A stretch of DNA of 64,000 nt, from positions 1,860,001 to 1,924,000 of the forward strand of contig NZ_CP114606.1 in assembly GCF_033558715.1 (NCBI RefSeq), written 5' to 3'. The first letter of the stretch is position 1; every line of letters starts with the position of its first letter. This document shows positions 38,672 to 47,297 of this stretch, piece after piece. A program made the translations under genes and the position numbers. This DNA comes from Acinetobacter sp. YWS30-1 (GTDB taxonomy: Bacteria; Pseudomonadota; Gammaproteobacteria; Pseudomonadales; Moraxellaceae). A model generated the notes under the pieces. The model saw nothing but the letters and a program-made list of their open reading frames with translations, made no database searches and was not told the origin of the DNA.

Positions 38672-38696
38672 TTGGTGGGCCCAGACGGACAACAAC
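38672..38696 (-). other. Short piece resembling the 3' end of a tRNA gene
   Basis: On the minus strand the sequence ends in GTCCGTCTGGGCCCACCA, like the T arm, acceptor strand and CCA of a tRNA. No other part of a tRNA is found next to it. It could be an old attachment-site remnant left by an integrated element, or chance. Confidence 0.25.
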
Positions 38697-38837
38697 CCTC
38701 TCCTACCCTATTGTTTTTATTACACTAATTAATATTAAAAAATTACAGGATACAAGCTAGGATACATGATTCAAGTGTTGTTTTTTTGACCAGTTGAACT
38801 TTTTTCACCACCGAACTCCCCTACCACATCACCGTGT

Positions 38838-39524
38838 TCACTGGATTTTTACAATACAAAGCTTCTTGGTGAAAGAAGAGCCGACATCAATATAATGGCA
38901 ATTATCAATTTTAGTATGTTCTTTTACAATTGTGTGGCCTAGATAAATTTCATCAATACCATCAACAATATCATAGTGAGCTGAATGCTGACGAATTCTC
39001 CCTCTCCCCCATAATGCATTACTATAGGCAGAAGTTACACCTGAAATTTTATAGTCACCTTGTGCAATATCATACTTAAAAGCATTCCAATCATGAATAT
39101 CGACATCTGCATGCACTACCCCAATGATTTTATGTGCCATTTGAACCTCTATGACTAAAGGCAATTGTTGGAAATGAGCTCTAATTTCAGATTGCTTTTC
39201 CAAGCTGAGTTGATAAAACCACTCCCCGCCATGACGTGTATGCATATCTTTTATTTTAGGATCATGTGCCGACATCATGCACATTTCTTCATGATTTCCT
39301 CTAACGGTGTGAAACCATGATTCTTCTAGCAAAGAAATACACTCAAGATTCTCTGTACCTCGATCTACAAGATCACCAGTACAAATGAGTAAATCATTGT
39401 GAAAGTCAAAATTGATTTTCTTGAGTTCTTGCATCAACAAACTATGGCAGCCATGTAAGTCACCTACCATATAGACATGATTTGCATGATCTGCATTTAT
39501 TGTATAAATGAAGGAGCCGCTCAT
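38838..39524 (-). CDS. PPP-family serine/threonine protein phosphatase (PrpA/lambda phosphatase type)
   Basis: A metal-dependent phosphoesterase. The three family signatures are intact: GDLHGC (residues 22-27), GDLVDRG and RGNHEE. Later His residues in VVHADVDIH and GHTIV complete the metal site. The 228-aa length equals phage lambda and E. coli PrpA/PphA enzymes. Such genes are often carried on prophages and islands, and here it sits inside an IS-rich segment. The substrate is unknown. Confidence 0.87.
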   Translation of the reverse strand: MSGSFIYTINADHANHVYMVGDLHGCHSLLMQELKKINFDFHNDLLICTGDLVDRGTENLECISLLEESWFHTVRGNHEEMCMMSAHDPKIKDMHTRHGGEWFYQLSLEKQSEIRAHFQQLPLVIEVQMAHKIIGVVHADVDIHDWNAFKYDIAQGDYKISGVTSAYSNALWGRGRIRQHSAHYDIVDGIDEIYLGHTIVKEHTKIDNCHYIDVGSSFTKKLCIVKIQ

Positions 39525-39632
39525 TAGCTTAATTATACCTTTCTGCTTTCACTATGATGATCACTTAAAAAGCTTCCAGTCAGTAGTATACTGGTCAAAA
39601 CTATAGTCATAGGCAACAGGACTTTCTATATA

Positions 39633-39818
39633 TCATCCAACCAGAGGAACACCATGATCTGACTTTCCATCCCTAGGAAGGGCATCAGAGAAACAAACTG
39701 GACATCCCCCTTTGAAACGATTCACTCGCGTTAATTGATGACAATCTTTGTCTCGATACATTTCAAAATCAGCATGCTCTTCACTGAATGAAATAAGCAT
39801 CATAGGTACTTTAATCAC
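39633..39818 (-). CDS. Short hypothetical frame, possibly a gene fragment
   Basis: A 61-aa frame with GTG start and no clear ribosome site. The sequence MIKVPMMLISFSEEHADFEM and a later GGCPVCF looks protein-like. The frame is open only a few codons further upstream. It may be the 3' end of a lost gene. Confidence 0.3.
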   Translation of the reverse strand: MIKVPMMLISFSEEHADFEMYRDKDCHQLTRVNRFKGGCPVCFSDALPRDGKSDHGVPLVG

Positions 39819-39852
39819 ACGATACTCGGGTAAACTCTAATTCTACATATAA

Positions 39853-39987
39853 AACCTAGAACTATTGGCTAACATTTTCCGAGAAAGTTATAGAAAGGCT
39901 CCAAATACTCAATGGATGAAGGATATCCCCTATAAATTTCTTGTCGATGCAATATGTAATACGATAAGTGCGAAAATTGGAACTTAA
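39853..39987 (+). pseudogene. Possible 3' gene fragment
   Basis: An open frame of 44 codons with no start reads NIFRESYRKAPNTQWMKD and then IPYKFLVDAICN before the stop. The composition looks like a real protein C terminus. I do not recognise the family. It lies against the left end of the IS3 element and beside another remnant. Confidence 0.3.
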
Positions 39988-40131
39988 CTAGTCAAAAAGT
40001 ACCGTTTAGTACCTTATACCGTACTTACCGTACAGAGAAAAGAGATGGATCCGGAAATTTGAACAACTCCTATAAGTGATACTCTGCTCCTCAAATGATG
40101 TTATAAACATCAATATATGGAGTATTTTATG

Positions 40132-40434
40132 GCACGTAGACCAAGAAGAAATCATTCAAACGACTTTAAGGCTAAGGTAGCACTTGCTGCGATCAAAGCA
40201 GAAAAAACACTTGCTGAATTGAGTTCTGAGTTTGATGTTCATCAAAACCAAATTATTGACTGGAAAAATCAACTGATTTCAGCTTCCTCGCAAGCTTTCG
40301 ATCAATCAAAAGCTCCAACAGAACCACCCATCGATCTAAAAAAACTACATGCAAAAATCGGTGAGCAGGCATTAGAAATTGATTTTTTAGAAGGTGTGTT
40401 GAAGAAACTGGGCCGCTTCAACCACAAAAGTTAA
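40132..40434 (+). CDS. IS3-family transposase OrfA
   Basis: A 100-aa helix-turn-helix protein (FKAKVALAAIKAEKTLAELSS) followed by a leucine-zipper-like helix (IGEQALEIDFLEGVLKKL). The ATG at 40132 has GGAG 8 bases upstream. The end overlaps the OrfB frame in the -1 register at GAAGAAACTG (about 40401-40410), as usual for programmed frameshifting in this family. Confidence 0.88.
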   Translation, partial: ARRPRRNHSNDFKAKVALAAIKAEKTLAELSSEFDVHQNQIIDWKNQLISASSQAFDQSKAPTEPPIDLKKLHAKIGEQALEIDFLEGVLKKLGRFNHKS

Positions 40435-41261
40435 TCGATGACTCACTTCAGATTTCAGTATCTAAGCAAGCTCAGCTGCTGAAAGTCTCCCGTGGTTGTT
40501 ATTACTATCGCCCAAAACCTGTTAGCTCATCAGATCTGAAGCTGATGCGGTGTATGGATGAGTTACATATGCAATACCCTTTTGCAGGTAGCCGTATGAT
40601 GCGTGATTTGTTGAATCGTCAAGGACATCATATAGGACGACGTCATACACGTACTTTAATGAAGAAAATGGGCATTAATGCGTTATATTGCAAACCAAAT
40701 TTAAGCCAGGCTAATCAAGCTCACCGCAAATATCCATATCTGCTCAAAGGATTGGCTATTCAGCGCAGTAATCAAGTGTGGTCTACGGATATAACGTATA
40801 TCCCTATGGCAAAAGGCTTTGTTTATTTATGTGCTGTGATTGATTGGCATAGCCGCAAGGTACTTGCGCATAGGGTATCGATTAGTATGGAGGTTACATT
40901 TTGCATAGAAACATTAAATGAAGCTATTGAAAAATATGGTCGACCTGAAATATTTAATACAGACCAAGGCAGTCAGTTTACCAGTGATGCATTTATTGAT
41001 GTATTGAAATCAAATGGCATTCAAATCAGTATGGATGGTAAAGGTCGATGGGTTGATAATGTGATGGTTGAACGATTATGGCGGAGCGTTAAATATGAAG
41101 AGGTGTATCTCAAAGCCTACAGCAATGTTTTGGATGCGAAGAAGCAATTAAACGCATATTTTGAATTTTATAATTTGAAACGACCTCATTCGAGTCTGGA
41201 CAAAATGACTCCAGATGAGTTTTACTATGACCAGCTACCACAACAAAATAAGGTAGCTTAA
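40407..41261 (+). CDS. IS3-family transposase OrfB (made as OrfAB by frameshift)
   Basis: The catalytic part of an IS3 transposase. An HTH_21-like segment (MQYPFAGSRMMRDLLNRQGH) precedes the rve integrase core with D-D-E residues in WSTDITYIPM, FNTDQGSQFTS and VERLWRSVKYEEVYL. The last motif FYNLKRPHSSLDKMTPDEFYY is typical. The open frame begins near 40400, upstream of the first ATG at 40545, consistent with expression as a fusion. Confidence 0.88.
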   Translation, partial: TGPLQPQKLIDDSLQISVSKQAQLLKVSRGCYYYRPKPVSSSDLKLMRCMDELHMQYPFAGSRMMRDLLNRQGHHIGRRHTRTLMKKMGINALYCKPNLSQANQAHRKYPYLLKGLAIQRSNQVWSTDITYIPMAKGFVYLCAVIDWHSRKVLAHRVSISMEVTFCIETLNEAIEKYGRPEIFNTDQGSQFTSDAFIDVLKSNGIQISMDGKGRWVDNVMVERLWRSVKYEEVYLKAYSNVLDAKKQLNAYFEFYNLKRPHSSLDKMTPDEFYYDQLPQQNKVA

Positions 41262-41322
41262 CTAGAGCAGAGTATCACTTATAAATAAGCTTTTAGTTGT
41301 TCAAACATGTGGGACCACCTCT

Positions 41323-41559
41323 AAAATACTAAGTAATTTTGTGGTTCATCTACGTTAAATCGCACTACTTGAGACTTTGCAACATATGTAGTCTTTTAAT
41401 GCTTGAATAAATTTACGAAATTAGGCCGACCTCATACCCAATTTTTCATTTAAACCTGAGTAGATTCAGGTAGCTATAATCTTTAAATCTTTATGCAACA
41501 AAGCGATCTGACAATAGTATTCGCTACTGTCAGATCTCACGGACTAATATCTTGCTTAC
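41323..41559. other. Intergenic region with a perfect 9-bp dyad
   Basis: GATCTGACA (41505-41513) and TGTCAGATC (41528-41536) form a stem with a 14-base loop about 25 bases past the stop of the large helicase gene. It could end that transcript, although the following T run is weak. No gene is seen. Confidence 0.45.
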
Positions 41560-44500
41560 TCAAAAAATATTTTGTGGCATATGTAATACCTCAAATGAAT
41601 TAATCAACTTACTATCAGCTGAATCAATACTCAACCCTAACAATTTCTCCATATAGATTTTTGACCAAAATGGATGAATTACAAAATACTTTTTACCATT
41701 TTTTATATTTTCAATAGACCATAAATTTAAGCCATTAATTTCTCTTAATTTTGGAGGACTATAAATAGATGGTTTCAACATATTTACATTTATTAAACTT
41801 TCTTCAACTTGGTCATGCCAATTCTCAAGCTCAATATATCTAAAGTTACCGTCTAACCCACATTTATATTTTGGATCATACAATAATCGCAAAAAGCCTA
41901 ATCCAAGTCGCCAATCTAACAGTCCATGATAGGTCCTATTGCCATAGCGTTGGATACACTTATAACAAGCCCCTAAACACGAGGCTTTATGTACCTCTGT
42001 ACTAAGCTTCATACCCAAAGGATCATGATAATCTGATAAAATAGATTTTATTAATTTAAGTATAAGTGGTGAACCAGTGCCTTCTATAATTTCACTTAAT
42101 TTTTGAGAAAATCCAGCACCATTGGCTAACTGATCACAAATCTGCAATACGGGTATACTTTCAATTAATTTTGGTTCAATTTGTTCAAATTCTTCTGGAG
42201 CTATATCTAATTCCAAAGCTGCTCTTTGAATAAGAATTTGTGTTGCTGAAATCAAGGCAGATCTAATTGCTATTGACTCCTTACTTCTACCCAAATATGA
42301 AAAATCAAAAATTTGATCCATTTTTTGAGGTTTTAAGTAAAGGCCATCTGTCTTCTTAAGAGTAGCCAATCCCACGCTTGAATGTTCATCATCATATTTA
42401 GATAAATATTTAAGATCTTCTAACCAGTATTTTGCTTTTGGTGCCGATAAGGACATTTTCTCTTTATCAAACATAGTAAAGCCCTTAAATACGCCACTAT
42501 CTAAGTTTGCCCCCTGATTTAAACGCAGTACGAATGTGCCATTGTCTTCACTATTACCAATACTTAAATTACTCCCATTAACAACATTAAAAACTGTAGG
42601 CTCATTAATTAAAGTAACCACTCTATCGAAATGTTGGAATTCTAGTTCATCAATTTCTTTTTTGTTTAAAGGTTCTCCAGAAGATATGTATGCAGCAGGA
42701 TCCACATATGGTCTAAATTGACTCTCACTCAATACATACTGGCAATTATGACATTTTAATATAATCCCATCCTGCTTTAGATTAATCATTGAACATTGAG
42801 GGCATTTTGCAACTTCGTACTTTTCGTAGAACCATCCATCTTTATCATTACTTCGTTTTTTAATGTCATAACCAAATGGTGGTATATATAGACTCGGGAC
42901 AAATCCTTTGCTCTGATAAGTCTGTTTGTCTACCACCAAAGTTTGATTAGGTGCAAATTCATAAATTGCAGTTTCTGCATCACGATCCACACTGATTAAT
43001 TCATTCTTCTCAGAAATACCTAAATAAAATTCTCGAACATTACTCGGCATCCCATATAAAGGTAAAATTCCTTTATTAGCTAAAAATTCTCCAAATGGTT
43101 TATTTGATTTTTGGCCTTCGTCCTTATATTTCTCAATTAGTTCCAGTAAATTATTAACAGAATACTTTAATAATTCCTTACATAGATATTCGTTGCCTTC
43201 AACCATTCTTTGTACAAATTGATTTTTTTCAGTCAATGTATCACTTAATGCTTGGTTAAGAGTTTTGTTCCATTCCAAAGAAGAATAAATTACCGAAGCA
43301 TATGGGAAATCCCCATGTGTACTACCTAGTACTTCATCACCAGGGTATTTTTCACCTTTTCTTGAACAATTATCTTTAATTAATTCAAAGGCATATGTTA
43401 ACCATACTTTATTAACAATACGCAGATGAATTTGAAGTAAGTTAAATGACAAAAATGGTGGTGGTGGTGGGTCAGCTGTAATTGCTTCAGGATTTTCATA
43501 ATAATAAGTATCATGACTCTTATTACGACATAACGTAACAATCATTGAATAGGATTGGCCTCTACGACCAGCTCGACCTACACGTTGTTGATAATTAAAT
43601 CTTTGAGGAGGCATATTGGCTTGATATACAGCCTGTAAAGAACCTATATCTATACCAACTTCCATAGTTGTCGTTACGGAAAGTAAGTCTATCTCTTGTG
43701 CTTTCTTTTTAATTTTATCGAACTTATCATCTTGCTCATCTTCAATAAAAATGCCTTTGAAATGCTGTAACCGCTGAGCAGGATCATTTGTCTGCCCCGT
43801 TAACTCTTCACAATGAAGTCTAAAAATATCCTCATGTATATTTTGACGAACTTTCTTCGACAAGTAATGCATATCCCACAATTCTAGAACCTGACCTGTA
43901 GGTGTTTTTGGCAATACTTCAAAACATCTTGTACATTTGCCCACTCCTAGGTGAAGATGTACCCTTCCACATTTTATACATCTGAAATATGGATCGTTTT
44001 CTGATGTTGGTTGCACATAGAGACGTTCCAAGTCTATCTTCATTGCTGGATGCCCTAAATTATCGAAATTCTGAATAATTTCTTCTAAAACCTTTTTAGG
44101 ATTATTAGGGTCTAGAGCTTTTGCAAATTTATAAAGATTTGATTGAGGCCTTATATCAGAAGCTTTTGTATAGGGCATTTGATTTTCATCATCAAAATAT
44201 TTACCGCCTCGTACTCTGTAATTATCTGCCATGACCCTCAGCCATGCATCAAGTTTTAAAGAATCAGGATCATCAGTCGGGCGTATACCTACCCAAGCTA
44301 AACCTGATTCTTCAAGGGCATATGTAGTTTTTGCAAACAATACTTCATAGGTTAGTTCATTAATATTTTCACGAATTTTTTCACGCGCTACAAAATTAGA
44401 ACCAGCGCCTTCATCACTTCCTTTTTTCCATTTAGGATAATCATGATCTTGCCAATCAAACCATTCCCACCAAGATTGGTTTTGAATTTTCTCAATACCG

Positions 44501-47295
44501 CTAGCATCACTAGGGTGTACCCCCAGCCGTATCAATGAACTTAAAAAAGGAGATACCTTTAAATCATCTTTAATTTCGATCATTTCCGCCAGGCTTACCC
44601 TGTTTGGCACCGAATTTTCCGATAATTTTGCAAGTTTTGAAGATAATTCAGCAAGTAACGCAAAATTTTTCTCTTTAAAGGCTAATTCATATTGCTGTTC
44701 AAGCTCATCTCGATTACTAAATTCTTCTTTTTTTATCTGTAATACTTCAGAAATGCTTTTAACTAATAACAATCTTCTTAAATCTTGATGATGTAAAGAT
44801 TCTATATTCAGAGCTGCCCTTGCAGCATCTTGTCGACTATCAGAAAATACAATAGTTTTTGCTTCTTCTGAGGTTTGCTTTAAAAAGCTAAATAACTGTG
44901 TTGCTAATAGCTGTGAAGTTTTTGCAAAACCACTACGAAATGAACGAATTGGAGATGCAGGACGAATATTATGATAAATACGACCTTGATAATTTGTTGA
45001 ACAACATGGGCATTCGACTGGTAAGGCACCACCTGCTCGTTCAGTTGTTTCCTGATCTTTGGGTTCAAAGTAAAAACCAAAGATGTCTTCATCTGAGTTC
45101 CTTTGATTTAAAAGAATACCATTTCGAGCATCTAAAAATTTAGGTTTCCAAATTGAATTATTTATTGTCTTTTCATTATTTGCTGGAAGGAAAACAGCAT
45201 AATTTTCCGCCATCAAGTTTTCATAAAGCGTATCTGTTGCTTTTTCTGGCAATTCTTCTAAATTAAAGCCAATCGTCGAAATACTAATTTGTGCAGCATG
45301 ATCTTTACGTTTTTGACCACCAATAAACAACTCACCACAGGCCTCACATACTAACCATTCAAAGTTTCTTTGAATCCCTTGATCAGTCTGAATTAAATAT
45401 TTTCCTCTATCGGTAGTTAAACTATTCTCAATGAAGGCTATTCCATTTTCAGTAGAATAAGGAGCAGCATATAAACCTTCTAAACTTTTAAAGAAAGTAT
45501 GAATGCGCAAGCTTGGCAAACTATCTATTCTATAGTCCCTTGGCAAAAGATCATTCAATCCTCTTATGATCAATAGACCTCTTAAAGCCTTTAAGTTTTC
45601 ACTTCCAAAAATGGATTTAGATAAATATTTTAAATTTCTCGGTTTAATAATATTATTTGTATTATCAAAGCAATAAGTATTTAATAGATTGGAGCTATAT
45701 TCAATAAGTGCCTTTAGTCGTTCAATAAAAAGAAATTGAGAGAAGTTAAGTGAGTTAAAAATATTTATTAGATTATCTTCAAATGTTAAGGTCAAATACT
45801 CAATAGACTTGTCTGTTTCTCGAATTTTTTTATATTCATCATAATCAAAGTCAGATTTAACATATTGATCTGTAAACTTTTCAAATAACTCAGAATTCAG
45901 TTTATCAAACGTAGAATCGAAACCAATTTGCTCACCTGTAACAATTGCATCTAACCACTGTTTAATATCAGGTGAATCTGAGGTTCTTTTATATAATCCA
46001 TTACAGCCAAAGAAATCAGTCAAGTACTTTAGACTTTCTGTAGCTAAAGACCCTTCTGTGGGCAAAGAAGCACTGGACGCTAATATTCTTAATTTATGGC
46101 TATGCTCTGGCTTATCTAACCCTAAACGATGAATAAGATATCGTATTAATCCTGCAATTTCAGTTCCTGCCGATCCTCGAATCAAATGCAGTTCATCTAG
46201 TACAAGATAGAAGTATGCATCAGGATCAGAGATTAACCATTGTTTAGTATTTTCAAATACCCCTTGGTCTACTTCCCTAGAAAGCATAATTGAAAGCATC
46301 GAAGTATTAGTAACTAAAATATCAGGTGGTGTTTCCTGCATATCCCAACGTGAAACTAACTCGCTACCTAGAACATTTGGAAATAAATATTGATTTTTTT
46401 CTGTGTTGCTTGTACTTAAATCATCGAATTTTTTTGCATTTTCATAATATTTTTGAAAATGTGTTAATTCATCTTTTAGTTTTTGAACTCTTTTTTTTCG
46501 AGACTTAATTTCATCTTTATCATCAGCCAATCTAGGATGATTTAAAAAGCCTGTCACAGGAGATTTAGACGTGTATCGACCGAAATAAATTCTATTACCA
46601 TTGGCTTGCTGGTCTAGAACCTGAATTGCTTCGGGTGAAGATAATGTCTTTCTCAACCGTGTTAATTGATCTTCCACCAAAGCATTCATTGGATATAAAA
46701 TTAATGCTCTTACTGCTTTAGGGCGTTCAGGATGCTCATCTATTCGTTGTAACCCGAAGCTAGTTCCATTTTTAAACCAAGTATTACCTTCAATTCTAGT
46801 TAATGGCTTTGGCCATTTTATCGCCTCCTTAGCAATTGACGCTAAGATCGGTAACATAAATGACTCAGTTTTTCCAGAGCCAGTACCTGATGTTACAACT
46901 CCTGGTTGACCATTTCGCACTCCTTTACCAAGCATTTGTGTTTGGTGGAGATATGGTTTATATAAACTCCTACGCATCAACATAGGACGTTTATTTTCAG
47001 GAAGGCCATCAAATAAGCCACTTAATGCTAAATTTATAAAAATACTTCTCTCTTCCGGAGAAAAATCATGTAAAGGATTGTCTTTCTCTAACGTGAGTAA
47101 ATCTTCAAGACTGTAATCAGAAGCCTTATAACGAGGAACAGGTTCAATAATTGGAGAGTTAGTCAATGTATCCGTATCAACTAAGAGCGATCGTCTTAAT
47201 GCTTGTAATGACGGATTACTAATTCTCTGTGTAGTTTCAATTTGTGAGATTAATAAGTCTCTTATATTTTGATAACCGCCAATGGGATCTAACAT
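41560..47295 (-). CDS. DruE-like giant DEAD/DEAH helicase with DUF1998-type C-terminal region
   Basis: About 1911 aa. The helicase motifs are split by long inserts: Walker A SGTGSGKTESF (near residue 138), ALILYPMNALVEDQL, DELH (about 369-372) in LVLDELHLIRG, SSASLP, then TTTMEVGIDIGSL (V) and QQRVGRAGRRGQ (VI) after residue 1150. Zinc-type Cys pairs occur at CEACGE, CPCC, CIKCG/CTRC and CPQC/CHNC. A DUF1998-like end carries CLGACYKCIQRYGN and LLDWRLGLGFLRLL (about 1770-1810). This architecture and size match DruE, the hallmark of Druantia, but DISARM-type helicase/DUF1998 proteins are related. The second ATG (47295) has GAGGAG 8 bases upstream. It is preceded with a 2-base gap by the 674-aa gene. 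Confidence 0.78.
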   Translation of the reverse strand: MLDPIGGYQNIRDLLISQIETTQRISNPSLQALRRSLLVDTDTLTNSPIIEPVPRYKASDYSLEDLLTLEKDNPLHDFSPEERSIFINLALSGLFDGLPENKRPMLMRRSLYKPYLHQTQMLGKGVRNGQPGVVTSGTGSGKTESFMLPILASIAKEAIKWPKPLTRIEGNTWFKNGTSFGLQRIDEHPERPKAVRALILYPMNALVEDQLTRLRKTLSSPEAIQVLDQQANGNRIYFGRYTSKSPVTGFLNHPRLADDKDEIKSRKKRVQKLKDELTHFQKYYENAKKFDDLSTSNTEKNQYLFPNVLGSELVSRWDMQETPPDILVTNTSMLSIMLSREVDQGVFENTKQWLISDPDAYFYLVLDELHLIRGSAGTEIAGLIRYLIHRLGLDKPEHSHKLRILASSASLPTEGSLATESLKYLTDFFGCNGLYKRTSDSPDIKQWLDAIVTGEQIGFDSTFDKLNSELFEKFTDQYVKSDFDYDEYKKIRETDKSIEYLTLTFEDNLINIFNSLNFSQFLFIERLKALIEYSSNLLNTYCFDNTNNIIKPRNLKYLSKSIFGSENLKALRGLLIIRGLNDLLPRDYRIDSLPSLRIHTFFKSLEGLYAAPYSTENGIAFIENSLTTDRGKYLIQTDQGIQRNFEWLVCEACGELFIGGQKRKDHAAQISISTIGFNLEELPEKATDTLYENLMAENYAVFLPANNEKTINNSIWKPKFLDARNGILLNQRNSDEDIFGFYFEPKDQETTERAGGALPVECPCCSTNYQGRIYHNIRPASPIRSFRSGFAKTSQLLATQLFSFLKQTSEEAKTIVFSDSRQDAARAALNIESLHHQDLRRLLLVKSISEVLQIKKEEFSNRDELEQQYELAFKEKNFALLAELSSKLAKLSENSVPNRVSLAEMIEIKDDLKVSPFLSSLIRLGVHPSDASGIEKIQNQSWWEWFDWQDHDYPKWKKGSDEGAGSNFVAREKIRENINELTYEVLFAKTTYALEESGLAWVGIRPTDDPDSLKLDAWLRVMADNYRVRGGKYFDDENQMPYTKASDIRPQSNLYKFAKALDPNNPKKVLEEIIQNFDNLGHPAMKIDLERLYVQPTSENDPYFRCIKCGRVHLHLGVGKCTRCFEVLPKTPTGQVLELWDMHYLSKKVRQNIHEDIFRLHCEELTGQTNDPAQRLQHFKGIFIEDEQDDKFDKIKKKAQEIDLLSVTTTMEVGIDIGSLQAVYQANMPPQRFNYQQRVGRAGRRGQSYSMIVTLCRNKSHDTYYYENPEAITADPPPPPFLSFNLLQIHLRIVNKVWLTYAFELIKDNCSRKGEKYPGDEVLGSTHGDFPYASVIYSSLEWNKTLNQALSDTLTEKNQFVQRMVEGNEYLCKELLKYSVNNLLELIEKYKDEGQKSNKPFGEFLANKGILPLYGMPSNVREFYLGISEKNELISVDRDAETAIYEFAPNQTLVVDKQTYQSKGFVPSLYIPPFGYDIKKRSNDKDGWFYEKYEVAKCPQCSMINLKQDGIILKCHNCQYVLSESQFRPYVDPAAYISSGEPLNKKEIDELEFQHFDRVVTLINEPTVFNVVNGSNLSIGNSEDNGTFVLRLNQGANLDSGVFKGFTMFDKEKMSLSAPKAKYWLEDLKYLSKYDDEHSSVGLATLKKTDGLYLKPQKMDQIFDFSYLGRSKESIAIRSALISATQILIQRAALELDIAPEEFEQIEPKLIESIPVLQICDQLANGAGFSQKLSEIIEGTGSPLILKLIKSILSDYHDPLGMKLSTEVHKASCLGACYKCIQRYGNRTYHGLLDWRLGLGFLRLLYDPKYKCGLDGNFRYIELENWHDQVEESLINVNMLKPSIYSPPKLREINGLNLWSIENIKNGKKYFVIHPFWSKIYMEKLLGLSIDSADSKLINSFEVLHMPQNIF

Positions 47296-47297
47296 AC

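Larger units (their letters stand above)
40041..41322 (+). mobile_element. IS3-family insertion sequence
   Basis: Related ends are seen as AGAGATGGATCC...TTTGAACAACT on the left and, inverted, AGAGGTGGTCCC...TTTGAACAACT on the right. A second inverted motif TATAAGTGATACTCTGCTC lies further in. AAA stands outside each end, which could be a 3-bp duplication. Size would be about 1.28 kb. The exact ends are uncertain by a few bases. Confidence 0.8.
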
